From contig CAITZE010000184.1 of NCBI GenBank assembly GCA_903896775.1, positions 1 to 7,361 on the forward strand: 7,361 bases of DNA. The letters run 5' to 3'. The notes under the pieces were generated by a model that searched no databases, was not told the DNA's origin, and saw only the letters and a program-made list of their open reading frames with translations. Made by a program: the position numbers and the translations under genes. Shown here piece by piece: positions 1 through 5,734 of this stretch; position 1 is the stretch's first letter, and each line of letters opens with the position of its first letter. Origin of the DNA: an uncultured bacterium. Its GTDB lineage: Bacteria; Pseudomonadota; Alphaproteobacteria; Rhodospirillales; Rhodospirillaceae.

Positions 1-118
1 CGGTTTCAACGGCGGCACAAAGATCCATGCCGGCCGCATGTTCAGTTTGATAGGCGGGCAGCGGCAGATCGTGGCCGTTGGGCAGACGCTTGATGGAAAC
101 TGAAGTGATCACAGGCAC
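1..118 (-). CDS. dut: dUTP diphosphatase (dUTPase), N-terminal part, cut by window edge
   Basis: Only the first 39 codons are in the window; the gene continues beyond base 1. The product would hydrolyse dUTP to dUMP and pyrophosphate in the cytoplasm, supplying dUMP for dTMP synthesis and limiting uracil in DNA. The visible residues read [15 protein letters not shown] at the start. They reach the first conserved trimeric-dUTPase motif at residues 28-38 ([11 protein letters not shown]), preceded by the typical LPLPAY stretch. Two GTG starts are in frame, at 118 and 112. I chose 118 because a Shine-Dalgarno-like AAGGG (133-129, overlapping the coaBC stop) lies 10 bases upstream of it, against 16 bases for the other. 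The gap to coaBC is 13 bases, so dut is probably the downstream member of the same transcript. The coaBC-dut adjacency is also found in Escherichia coli (dfp-dut). Family assignment is secure for so short a fragment; whether the rest is intact cannot be seen. Confidence 0.88.
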   Translation of the reverse strand, partial: MPVITSVSIKRLPNGHDLPLPAYQTEHAAGMDLCAAVET

Positions 119-131
119 AGTGCGTAAACCC

Positions 132-1340
132 TTATAAATGGCGTTGAACGTAAGCGGCGATGCGCTCGGCTAATCTTTCGGCGACCGCGCGTTTGCGTAA
201 CGTGGGCCAGCTTTCCACGCCGTCGGCTGTCACTAGATGCACAGTATTGCTATCGCCGCCGAATGCGCCACTGCCGGTCGAGACATCGTTCGCCACAACC
301 CAGTCGCAATTTTTCTTGGCGCGTTTTAGCTTTGCGTTCTCGATCAGGTTCTCGGTCTCGGCAGCGAAGCCGACAACGAGGCCGGGGCGTCCCGGGCCGG
401 GCTGCGACAAGGTCGCAAGAATGTCCGGATTCTCAGTGAACTTCAGCGCCGGAGTTTTGTCGCCCTTCTTGAGTTTTTGCCCCGCGCCTTCCACCGACCA
501 GTCAGCCACGGCGGCGGCACACACCACGATGGCAGCGGGCAACGCTTCGCTGCAGGCTTTCATCATCTGGCGCGCGGTTTCCACATGGATGACCGCAACG
601 CCGTCGGGATCGGCTTCGTGTGTAGGCCCCGACACTAACGTCACGCTGGCGCCCAGTTCTGCGAGCGCCGTCGCGACGGCGTGGCCTTGTTTGCCTGACG
701 AACGATTGGCGATATAGCGCACGGGATCGATCGGCTCGAGGGTCGGCCCGCTGGTCACCAGCGCTTTGTATCCCGTGAGAGGTCCGCGTCCGTCGTTCTT
801 TTGGAAAAAGCGCGTGAGCGCCGCGATGATCTCGGGCACTTCCGCCATGCGGCCGTTGCCGACTTCACCGCACGCCAAATCGCCGGCGCTGGGTCCGACG
901 ACTTTCACTTCGCGGGTTTTCAGGATCTGCAAATTGGATTGTGTGGCCGGATGGGTCCACATCATTACGTTCATGCTGGGCGCGATCATCACCGGCTTGT
1001 CGGTCGCGAGCAGCGCCGTGGTGGCCAGATCGTCGGCCATACCGGCCACCATCTTCGCCATGATGTCCGCGGTGGCAGGGGCGACGAGAATAATATCGGC
1101 TTCGCGCGACAGGCGGATGTGACCCATCTCGGACTCATCCTTGAGGTCGAACAGGTCCTGGTAGCATTTGTCGCCGGACAAGGCGGCCAATGTCAGCGGC
1201 GTCACGAACTGGGCGCCGCCGTTGGTCAGGATACAGCGCACATGGGCACCGCGTTCGCGAAGCCTGCGAATCAGGTCAGGCACTTTGACGGCGGCGATAC
1301 CGCCAGCGACGATCAGAAGGATGCGCCGATTTTCAAGCAC
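132..1340 (-). CDS. coaBC: Bifunctional phosphopantothenoylcysteine decarboxylase / phosphopantothenate-cysteine ligase
   Basis: This 402-residue protein matches the usual length (E. coli about 406). The N-terminal CoaC half (about 1-180) is the FMN-dependent decarboxylase: an AGGIAA start, His74 in MGHI, the PSMN motif with Asn124, and the [10 protein letters not shown] loop with Cys157. The C-terminal CoaB half (about 188-402) joins cysteine to 4'-phosphopantothenate using CTP. It shows [14 protein letters not shown], Asn212 in ANRSSGK, and KLKK at 289-292 with the catalytic lysine. Together they make two successive steps of coenzyme A synthesis in the cytoplasm. The start is inferred as GTG at 1340, with GGAA (1351-1348) 7 bases upstream, because the family similarity begins there. 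The same frame stays open far upstream (to 1676), but that part is antisense-frame noise across ubiB. It lies 44 bases after the ubiB stop and 13 before dut. All catalytic residues I looked for are present. Confidence 0.97.
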   Translation of the reverse strand: MLENRRILLIVAGGIAAVKVPDLIRRLRERGAHVRCILTNGGAQFVTPLTLAALSGDKCYQDLFDLKDESEMGHIRLSREADIILVAPATADIMAKMVAGMADDLATTALLATDKPVMIAPSMNVMMWTHPATQSNLQILKTREVKVVGPSAGDLACGEVGNGRMAEVPEIIAALTRFFQKNDGRGPLTGYKALVTSGPTLEPIDPVRYIANRSSGKQGHAVATALAELGASVTLVSGPTHEADPDGVAVIHVETARQMMKACSEALPAAIVVCAAAVADWSVEGAGQKLKKGDKTPALKFTENPDILATLSQPGPGRPGLVVGFAAETENLIENAKLKRAKKNCDWVVANDVSTGSGAFGGDSNTVHLVTADGVESWPTLRKRAVAERLAERIAAYVQRHL

Positions 1341-1384
1341 GTCTGGATTCCAACAGTTAAGCGCAGATTTTATAAGTGCCGACT

Positions 1385-2938
1385 TTAGCGGAACACGAGC
1401 GCCGCCAACAGAGCCGCCGCAAGCAGCCAAGGCGCCCATAACATCCAGGGTACACGCCGTTTGCCGTTTTCCTCGCCGCGAATCGCGCGCGCCGTATCGG
1501 GATGCAGGCGCAAGCCGCCGCGCGCCATATCGATGGTCACCGCGTCGACCCTGTCGATGATATGGGGCAGCTTTCGCAAGGTGTCGATAGCCGTGCCTAC
1601 GGCATCGGCGATCTGGCCTTCGGGGCCCAAACGCTCGCGCATCCAGTTCTCGATCAAGGGCTGCGCCATTTCCCACATATTGACCTGGGGCGCCAATGTC
1701 CGGCCCACGCCTTCGGCCAGCAGCATGCTTTTTTGTAAAAGCAGCAACTGCGGCTGGGTCTGCATCTCGAAGGCTTCGGTGATCTGGAACAGCTGCCCCA
1801 ATAGCCGGGCGATGGAAATCTCGGCGATGGGCTTGCCGAGGATCGGCTCGGCAATGGAGCGGCAGGCTTGCGCAAAAGCATCGACGGATTTATCGGCGGG
1901 CACGTAGCCTGCGCGCACATGCACTTCGGCGACGCGGCGGTAATCGCGCGTCAAAAATCCCAGCAACATTTCGCCGAGCGTCTTTTGCGTTAAGGCATCG
2001 ACGCGACCCATGATGCCGAAGTCCATGCCGATCAGAACACCGTTCTCGGCGACGAATAAATTTCCCGGATGCATATCGGCATGAAAAAAGCCGTGACGGA
2101 AAACCATTTTGAAAAACACTTCCGCGGCGGTTCTGACGACGGCGACGGAATCGATGCCAAGGGCGGCGACAGCAGCATGATCGTCGACGCGCGCGCCTGA
2201 GACGCGCTCAAGCGTTAGCACGCGCTCGGAGGTGCGTTGCCAATCGACGCCGGGCACTTTGAAGGTCGGATCGCCGGCGAAGTTCTCCGCAAGTTCCTGC
2301 GCTGCTGCCGCTTCAAAGCGCAAATCCATTTCGATGCGCACCGAGTCCGCGAAGGTGCGCACGACCTCGACGGGTTTTAAGCGCTGTAAACGCGGCTCGT
2401 GATATTCGGCCAATTCCGCGAGCCACAGCAGCACATCGATATCGCGGGCGAAGGCGGCTTTTACGCCGGGCCGTAAAACCTTCACCGCGACTTCGCGGCC
2501 CTCGGTATCGACGGCGAAATGCACCTGCGCGATGGATGCAGCAGCAACGGCGATTTCGTCAAAACTTTTATAGAGATTGGTAAGCGGCACGCCGAAATCG
2601 GCTTCAATGGTTGCCTTGGCATGAGCAAATGGAAACGGCGGAAGGCGGTCTTGCAGTCGCGTTAAATCGGCGGCCACATGTTCGCCCAGCAAATCTGCGC
2701 GTGTCGAGAGGGCCTGTCCGAACTTGATAAACGTAGGGCCTAATGCCGTCAGGGCGAGAGCCAAACGTTGGCCAGGCCGCAAGCCTTTGACATCTTTGCG
2801 TGGGCGCCAAATCAATCGCGCGATGCGCGCGCCAGCAACACCCGCTGGATGAAGATCCAGCAGAAACAGCGCGTCGTAATGCGCGAAGCTGCGCGCGATG
2901 GCCATAAGGCGGCGAAGATTGCGAAGGCTACGCAACAT
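1385..2938 (-). CDS. ubiB: Ubiquinone biosynthesis accessory protein UbiB (ABC1/ADCK atypical kinase family)
   Basis: This 517-residue member of the UbiB/ABC1/ADCK family is needed for ubiquinone synthesis; family members act as atypical kinases or ATPases at the membrane rather than as ordinary protein kinases. Visible landmarks in order are: the family-specific KFGQ (KxGQ) at 72-75; the alanine-rich nucleotide loop around 132-140 (AAASIAQVH); the AVKV lysine at 153; EMDLRFEA around 203-210; the catalytic-loop HADMHPGN at 286-293; and the metal-binding DFG at 306-308. The C-terminus has a hydrophobic segment (about 497-516), the usual membrane anchor, here a single clear stretch. The ATG at 2938 lies 6 bases after the ubiE stop. 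A purine-rich AAGAGA sits very close to it, so translational coupling with ubiE is likely. Length is slightly below E. coli UbiB (about 546) but normal for the family. No defect is seen. Confidence 0.97.
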   Translation of the reverse strand: MLRSLRNLRRLMAIARSFAHYDALFLLDLHPAGVAGARIARLIWRPRKDVKGLRPGQRLALALTALGPTFIKFGQALSTRADLLGEHVAADLTRLQDRLPPFPFAHAKATIEADFGVPLTNLYKSFDEIAVAAASIAQVHFAVDTEGREVAVKVLRPGVKAAFARDIDVLLWLAELAEYHEPRLQRLKPVEVVRTFADSVRIEMDLRFEAAAAQELAENFAGDPTFKVPGVDWQRTSERVLTLERVSGARVDDHAAVAALGIDSVAVVRTAAEVFFKMVFRHGFFHADMHPGNLFVAENGVLIGMDFGIMGRVDALTQKTLGEMLLGFLTRDYRRVAEVHVRAGYVPADKSVDAFAQACRSIAEPILGKPIAEISIARLLGQLFQITEAFEMQTQPQLLLLQKSMLLAEGVGRTLAPQVNMWEMAQPLIENWMRERLGPEGQIADAVGTAIDTLRKLPHIIDRVDAVTIDMARGGLRLHPDTARAIRGEENGKRRVPWMLWAPWLLAAALLAALVFR

Positions 2939-2944
2939 GATCTC

Positions 2945-3742
2945 TTAGATCCGCCAGCCGGAATGCATGGCGGCAATGCCGCCACTTAAATTCCGCACTT
3001 TGACTTGGGCGAATCCGGCCGTGCCCATGTGCGTGGCAAGCGTGCTTTGATCGGGAAAGCGGCGGATGCTTTCGGCGAGATAGCGGTAAGCCTCGCGGTC
3101 GCCGGCGACCATGCCGCCTAACCACGGCAGCACCTGGAAAGAATAAGCGTCGTAAAGTTTATCCAGGACCGGCACTAAGACCTTGCTGAACTCCAGGCAC
3201 AAAAAGCGCCCGCCCGGCTTCAGTACGCGGCGCGCCTCAGCGAGGGCGCGCTCGATATGCGTGACGTTGCGCAAACCAAAAGCAATCGTATAGGCGTCGA
3301 AGCTCATATCGGGAAACGGCAGTGTCTCGGCGTTGCCGCAAATCCAGGTCACTTCGTTCAAACGGCCTTGGTCGATGGCGCGGTTGCGCCCGACATTCAG
3401 CATCTCAGCATTGATGTCGCAGATTGTAACGGGAAGAGCCGCGTCGCCCATGCGGTCCAACATGCGGAACGCAATGTCGCCGGTGCCGCCGGCCACATCG
3501 ACAATGCTTTGCCCGGCCCGGGGCGCAAGCCAGTCGACCATCGCGCCCTTCCACAGACGATGGATGCCCGCGCTCATGAGGTCGTTCATGAGATCGTATT
3601 TGGGCGCCACGGCATCGAATACCGCGCGTACCATGCCCGACTTCTCGGACTCCGCGACGGTGCGGAAGCCGAAATGGGTGGTGTCTGCACCGTTGTCGCT
3701 ATGCTCGGCGCTGGCGGGCGGTTGTTGTGAATTCGCGTTCAT
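2945..3742 (-). CDS. ubiE: Demethylmenaquinone/ubiquinone C-methyltransferase UbiE
   Basis: This 265-residue SAM-dependent methyltransferase performs the C-methylation of the benzoquinol ring in ubiquinone synthesis (and of demethylmenaquinone in organisms that make menaquinone). The sequence shows [11 protein letters not shown] at 24-34; the first UbiE signature at 49-64 (YDLMND...SAGIHRLW); the SAM-binding motif DVAGGTGDI at 82-90; [10 protein letters not shown] with [12 protein letters not shown] around 136-159; and the second signature [16 protein letters not shown] at 171-186. The C-terminal [12 protein letters not shown] is typical. The first 20 residues are an unconserved, Gln/Ala-rich extension. 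The ATG at 3742 is supported by AAGG (3753-3750) 7 bases upstream. It is the first gene of the minus-strand cluster, so its promoter should lie in the divergent spacer shared with mutM. The pairing with ubiB also occurs in many proteobacteria. Confidence 0.97.
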   Translation of the reverse strand: MNANSQQPPASAEHSDNGADTTHFGFRTVAESEKSGMVRAVFDAVAPKYDLMNDLMSAGIHRLWKGAMVDWLAPRAGQSIVDVAGGTGDIAFRMLDRMGDAALPVTICDINAEMLNVGRNRAIDQGRLNEVTWICGNAETLPFPDMSFDAYTIAFGLRNVTHIERALAEARRVLKPGGRFLCLEFSKVLVPVLDKLYDAYSFQVLPWLGGMVAGDREAYRYLAESIRRFPDQSTLATHMGTAGFAQVKVRNLSGGIAAMHSGWRI

Positions 3743-3847
3743 GGGCGGACCTTAATGGAATGAATACTCAAAAACCATGAATCCCGATCTCCAGTCACTA
3801 TATGAACACCCACCAATCGTGCACACTTAAGGCCCTGAGGTTCTCAA
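3743..3847. promoter_or_regulatory. Divergent ubiE/mutM spacer with overlapping -10-like elements
   Basis: This 105-base spacer between two divergently oriented genes must hold the start signals of both. The best -10-like element on the minus strand is TATAGT (3802-3797), five of six matches to TATAAT. It has only a poor -35 (TGTGCA, 17 bases upstream) and would give an untranslated leader of roughly 45-50 bases before ubiE. The same bases read on the plus strand offer TATATG (3799-3804) for mutM, again without a recognisable -35. Both genes have good ribosome binding sites at the ends of the spacer: AAGG before ubiE and GAGG (3837-3840), 7 bases before the mutM ATG. One GAATC (GANTC-type) site lies at 3779-3783. 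Promoter placement is a weak inference; the divergent arrangement itself is certain. Confidence 0.4.
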
Positions 3848-4687
3848 ATGCCCGAGCTTCCCGAAGTTGAAACGGTCTGTCGCGGCCTGGCCGGTGTGCT
3901 GGAAGGCCGGCGCTTTGCGAAAGTCGAGTTACGGCGCAAAGACCTGCGAATCCCTTTTCCCAAAGGATTAGCTGCGGCCCTCACGGGCCGGCGGGTGGAG
4001 CGTATCTATCGCCGCGCTAAATACATCATGATGGCCTTAGACGATGGTCAGGTGCTGATTTCCCATTTGGGAATGTCAGGCCGCATGACCATCGTGAAGG
4101 ACGCGGGTCCGCCCGGCACCCATGACCATGTCATCTTCACCACCGATGACGGCACCGTCGTGCGGTTTAACGATCCGCGCCGCTTCGGACTTATGACCTT
4201 GGCAACGGCAAGCGCTCTCGATAGCCACAAGCTGTTCCGCCACCTAGGCCCAGATGCCATGAGTGCTGACTTCTCGCCGGCAGCACTTTCTGCGGCTCTT
4301 AAGGGCCGCAAAACTTCGATCAAAGCGGCGCTGCTGGATCAAAGCATTGTTGTCGGTGTCGGCAATATTTATGCTTGCGAAAGTCTTTACCGCGCCGGCA
4401 TTTCGCCGAAGCGTAAGGCGGGTACCATCGCTGGAATGCGCGCCGAAGCCCTGGTGCCGGTCATTAAGGAGGTCCTGGCGGAAGCGATCGCGGCTGGCGG
4501 TTCTTCCTTGCGCGACCACGTGCAACCTTCAGGAGAGCTCGGTTACTTTCAGAAGGCCTGGAAGGTCTATGGCCGTGAAGGCGAATCGTGCGATTGCGGG
4601 TCCAACCGTGCGCCCGCTGATCATAAAGTGAAGCGCATTGTACAAGGCGGCCGTTCGACCTTCTTCTGCGCCTATTGCCAGACCTAG
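3848..4687 (+). CDS. mutM: Bifunctional DNA-formamidopyrimidine glycosylase / AP lyase (Fpg/MutM)
   Basis: This 279-residue base-excision repair enzyme removes 8-oxoguanine and ring-opened purines and cuts the abasic strand. The start MPELPEVET supplies the N-terminal proline nucleophile (Pro2) and Glu3. Lys58 lies in RRAKYI, followed by ISHLGMSGR at 71-79 and FNDPRRFG at 107-114. The helix-two-turn-helix region (about 155-178) contains Lys159 and Asn173 in VVGVGNIYACE. The C-terminal zinc finger has Cys248, Cys250, Cys274 and Cys277, with Arg269 in GGRSTFFC. The finger is unusual: the first knuckle is CxC rather than Cx2C or Cx4C, and 23 residues (not about 16) separate Cys250 from Cys274. 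His259 lies in that loop. The reading frame is unbroken, so this is not an obvious frameshift. The ATG has GAGG 7 bases upstream. The TAG stop lies in the left arm of an inverted repeat. Confidence 0.97.
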   Translation: MPELPEVETVCRGLAGVLEGRRFAKVELRRKDLRIPFPKGLAAALTGRRVERIYRRAKYIMMALDDGQVLISHLGMSGRMTIVKDAGPPGTHDHVIFTTDDGTVVRFNDPRRFGLMTLATASALDSHKLFRHLGPDAMSADFSPAALSAALKGRKTSIKAALLDQSIVVGVGNIYACESLYRAGISPKRKAGTIAGMRAEALVPVIKEVLAEAIAAGGSSLRDHVQPSGELGYFQKAWKVYGREGESCDCGSNRAPADHKVKRIVQGGRSTFFCAYCQT

Positions 4688-4725
4688 GCCGTTACAGGCT
4701 TTGAGATCGCAAAATGCGGCCTAGG
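4683..4725. repeat. 9-bp perfect inverted repeat across the mutM stop codon
   Basis: CCTAGGCCG (4683-4691) is matched by CGGCCTAGG (4717-4725) with a 25-base loop. The left arm contains the mutM TAG stop (4685-4687). The RNA could fold into a 9-bp, GC-rich stem just after mutM. No T run follows the right arm (GGACTGGATTTGG), so it is not a classic intrinsic terminator. It could stabilise the mutM 3' end, assist a Rho-type end, or be a protein site, since each arm also contains the self-complementary CCTAGG. The function is unknown. Confidence 0.55.
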
Positions 4726-4758
4726 GGACTGGATTTGGCAGCTTATCGACTAGGCCCG

Positions 4759-4787
4759 TTGACTAGCTTGGGCGCATCTCCTATAAG
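4759..4787 (+). promoter_or_regulatory. Strong sigma-70-type promoter of rpsT
   Basis: The -35 hexamer TTGACT (4759-4764) and the -10 hexamer TATAAG (4782-4787) are separated by exactly 17 bases; each has five of six consensus matches. Transcription would start near 4794, giving a leader of about 50 bases before the rpsT ATG. This fits the high expression expected of a ribosomal protein gene and suggests rpsT is transcribed independently of mutM. Confidence 0.72.
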
Positions 4788-4844
4788 CCGCGCTTCATTT
4801 CGGCACCACTCCAACGGATTGACCCAGTTCGGGTAAACGACTCC

Positions 4845-5111
4845 ATGGCCCAGCATAAATCAGCGAAAAAACGTATTCGTCGCAACGCCCGCGCAGAAGC
4901 TGTGAATCATTCACGCCTCTCGCGTATCCGCGGTCACGTCAAAACCGTGGAAGCCGCCATCTCCTCCGGCGACAAGACAGCGGCCTTGGCCGCTCTCAAA
5001 AAGGTCATGCCGGAACTCATGCGCGGCGCCAGTAAAGGCGTCGTCCATAAGAAGACCGTCTCGCGCAAGCTGTCGCGCCTGTCGGCTCGCATCAAAAAAA
5101 TCGCCGCCTAA
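4845..5111 (+). CDS. rpsT: 30S ribosomal protein S20 (bS20)
   Basis: This 88-residue, very basic, helical protein binds 16S rRNA in the body of the small subunit. The N-terminus [14 protein letters not shown] and the C-terminal [16 protein letters not shown] are the family hallmarks, and the length (86-88) is standard. The ATG at 4845 is the only good start. The Shine-Dalgarno signal is weak: a GGG at 4831-4833 lies 11 bases away, farther than ideal. This may matter because S20 represses its own translation in E. coli, where the start region is also suboptimal; applying that here is inference. A GACTC (GANTC) site lies at 4839-4843, just before the start. The gene has its own promoter at 4759-4787 and a hairpin terminator 18 bases after its stop. 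It stands between mutM and dnaA as in many alphaproteobacteria. Confidence 0.97.
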   Translation: MAQHKSAKKRIRRNARAEAVNHSRLSRIRGHVKTVEAAISSGDKTAALAALKKVMPELMRGASKGVVHKKTVSRKLSRLSARIKKIAA

Positions 5112-5129
5112 ATTTCTGAAGACGTGGTC

Positions 5130-5158
5130 CCCGCGACGGAGTCTGTCGCGGGTTCTTC
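5130..5158 (+). terminator. Probable intrinsic terminator of rpsT
   Basis: CCCGCGAC (5130-5137) pairs perfectly with GTCGCGGG (5145-5152) around the 7-base loop GGAGTCT, and TTCTTC follows. The 8-bp GC-rich stem lies 18 bases after the rpsT stop, where a terminator is expected. The T tract is interrupted by C, so efficiency is uncertain. The loop carries the first copy of the GAGTC-containing repeat. Confidence 0.65.
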
Positions 5159-5255
5159 GCCGTGAGACGGAGTCTGCGCGCGTCGCGTGCGGCGCTGCCG
5201 CAGCATACGCATGAACATTGCGTTAACCGCGCGTGCGTTCAAAGACTCGGAGTCT
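5135..5255. repeat. Three copies of CGGAGTCT (GANTC-containing) upstream of dnaA
   Basis: CGGAGTCT occurs at 5137-5144, 5168-5175 and 5248-5255. The first two are part of a longer 11-base direct repeat, GACGGAGTCTG (5135-5145 and 5166-5176), spaced 31 bases apart. The third is part of a palindrome, AGACTC-G-GAGTCT (5243-5255). Each copy contains GAGTC, a GANTC sequence, the recognition site of the alphaproteobacterial cell-cycle methyltransferase CcrM. With GACTC at 5244 and GAATC at 5291 there are five GANTC sites between 5139 and 5295. A regulatory role is inferred only. Confidence 0.6.
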
Positions 5256-5337
5256 CTTGCAGCGCGACGGAACGGCATTCAAGTCGTTGCGAATCAACGG
5301 CATCCAACGCGCGTTTGTTTTAGCTAAAAACTTGATC

Positions 5338-5349
5338 GCAGCGCGCTGC
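5338..5349. repeat. 12-bp perfect palindrome GCAGCGCGCTGC
   Basis: GCAGCG is followed directly by its complement CGCTGC with no spacer. It lies right after a TTGATC (5332-5337) that resembles a -35 hexamer, although no convincing -10 follows at 5355. A dimeric regulator site is possible, but GC-rich 12-base palindromes also arise by chance in such DNA. Confidence 0.35.
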
Positions 5350-5506
5350 TGGAAAAAATCTGTCAACACATCTTTGCGCTTGTCTCGCACGTCTCGCTCG
5401 CTACACTGAGCCTCGTTCGAAGCGACGTTGAAATGCGTACGCGCATCGAGAACGGCTTCGGACTTCAACAAGATTTTATTCTGAACATTCAGGATCAAAA
5501 AAAGCG

Positions 5507-5537
5507 CAAGAGCTGGTTCGATTTTATTCAGCTCTTG
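5507..5537 (+). repeat. 9-bp hairpin in the dnaA upstream region
   Basis: CAAGAGCTG (5507-5515) and CAGCTCTTG (5529-5537) form a perfect 9-bp stem around a 13-base AT-rich loop. A T5 run (5546-5550) begins 8 bases after the stem. The distance is greater than in a standard intrinsic terminator, so this may be a leader RNA hairpin, a weak attenuator or a protein-binding inverted repeat upstream of dnaA. It is followed by a second hairpin at 5554-5567. Confidence 0.5.
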
Positions 5538-5553
5538 AGGTTCAATTTTTGTG

Positions 5554-5567
5554 CCGGTTTCGACCGG
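5554..5567 (+). repeat. Short hairpin with TTCG tetraloop upstream of dnaA
   Basis: CCGGT (5554-5558) and ACCGG (5563-5567) enclose TTCG. In RNA this is a 5-bp stem with a UUCG loop closed by a U-A pair. It sits 16 bases after the larger hairpin at 5507-5537, so two structures stand in tandem in the putative dnaA leader, 167 bases before the start codon. Function is unknown. Confidence 0.45.
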
Positions 5568-5734
5568 ATTGTTTCCAGGGGTGGTTTCGTTTTAGAGAGA
5601 TAAAGTCTTCGACGCCGCAACCGCGGACACGGGCGGGCGTTATCTAGAAGCCTTTTGGGGAATTCATCTTACGGCCGATGTTCGTGCGCTGCAGTCAGCG
5701 CGGTTGTCGGTTTGTGTCGAGGGGATAGCGTCGC

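Larger units (their letters stand above)
5112..5734. other. Gene-free rpsT-dnaA spacer with several small repeats and hairpins
   Basis: This 623-base stretch contains no convincing gene. It starts with the rpsT terminator (5130-5152). It continues with CGGAGTCT repeats and five GANTC sites (5139-5295), a short hairpin TGCGGC-GCT-GCCGCA (5188-5202) and a 12-base palindrome (5338-5349). A visibly more AT-rich part follows (about 5460-5600) with two hairpins. The rest forms the 5' region of dnaA. No close match to the DnaA box TTATCCACA was found on either strand. No CtrA-like TTAA-N7-TTAA was found; a single TTAA lies at 5223. No -35/-10 pair good enough to call a dnaA promoter was found. The open frames present (for example a 91-codon minus-strand frame from a TTG at 5498) lack ribosome binding sites and recognisable similarity. 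Confidence 0.6.

Noticed and set aside
160..1560. Several plus-strand open frames opposite coaBC
   Set aside because: They are shadows of the conserved minus-strand gene, with Arg/Ser/Ala-rich noise and no domain.
1341..1676. N-terminal extension of coaBC up to an alternative start at 1676
   Set aside because: The extension is low-complexity Arg/Ala-rich sequence antiparallel in composition to real coding, overlaps the end of ubiB on the same strand, and CoaC similarity begins only at the GTG at 1340.
5223..5498. A 91-codon minus-strand frame in the rpsT-dnaA spacer
   Set aside because: It starts with TTG, has no ribosome binding site (a T-rich run precedes it), shows no recognisable similarity and covers the repeat region; it is most likely chance.
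5546..5580. Resemblance of CCGGTTTCGACCGG to the 5' region of tmRNA
   Set aside because: The GGTTTCGAC wording is tmRNA-like, but no tag-peptide reading frame, pseudoknot region or acceptor end with CCA could be found nearby; a simple hairpin explains it.
5112..5734. oriC next to dnaA
   Set aside because: No near-consensus DnaA boxes on either strand; the closest, GTCAACACA near 5361, has three mismatches. Origin and dnaA are separate in many alphaproteobacteria.
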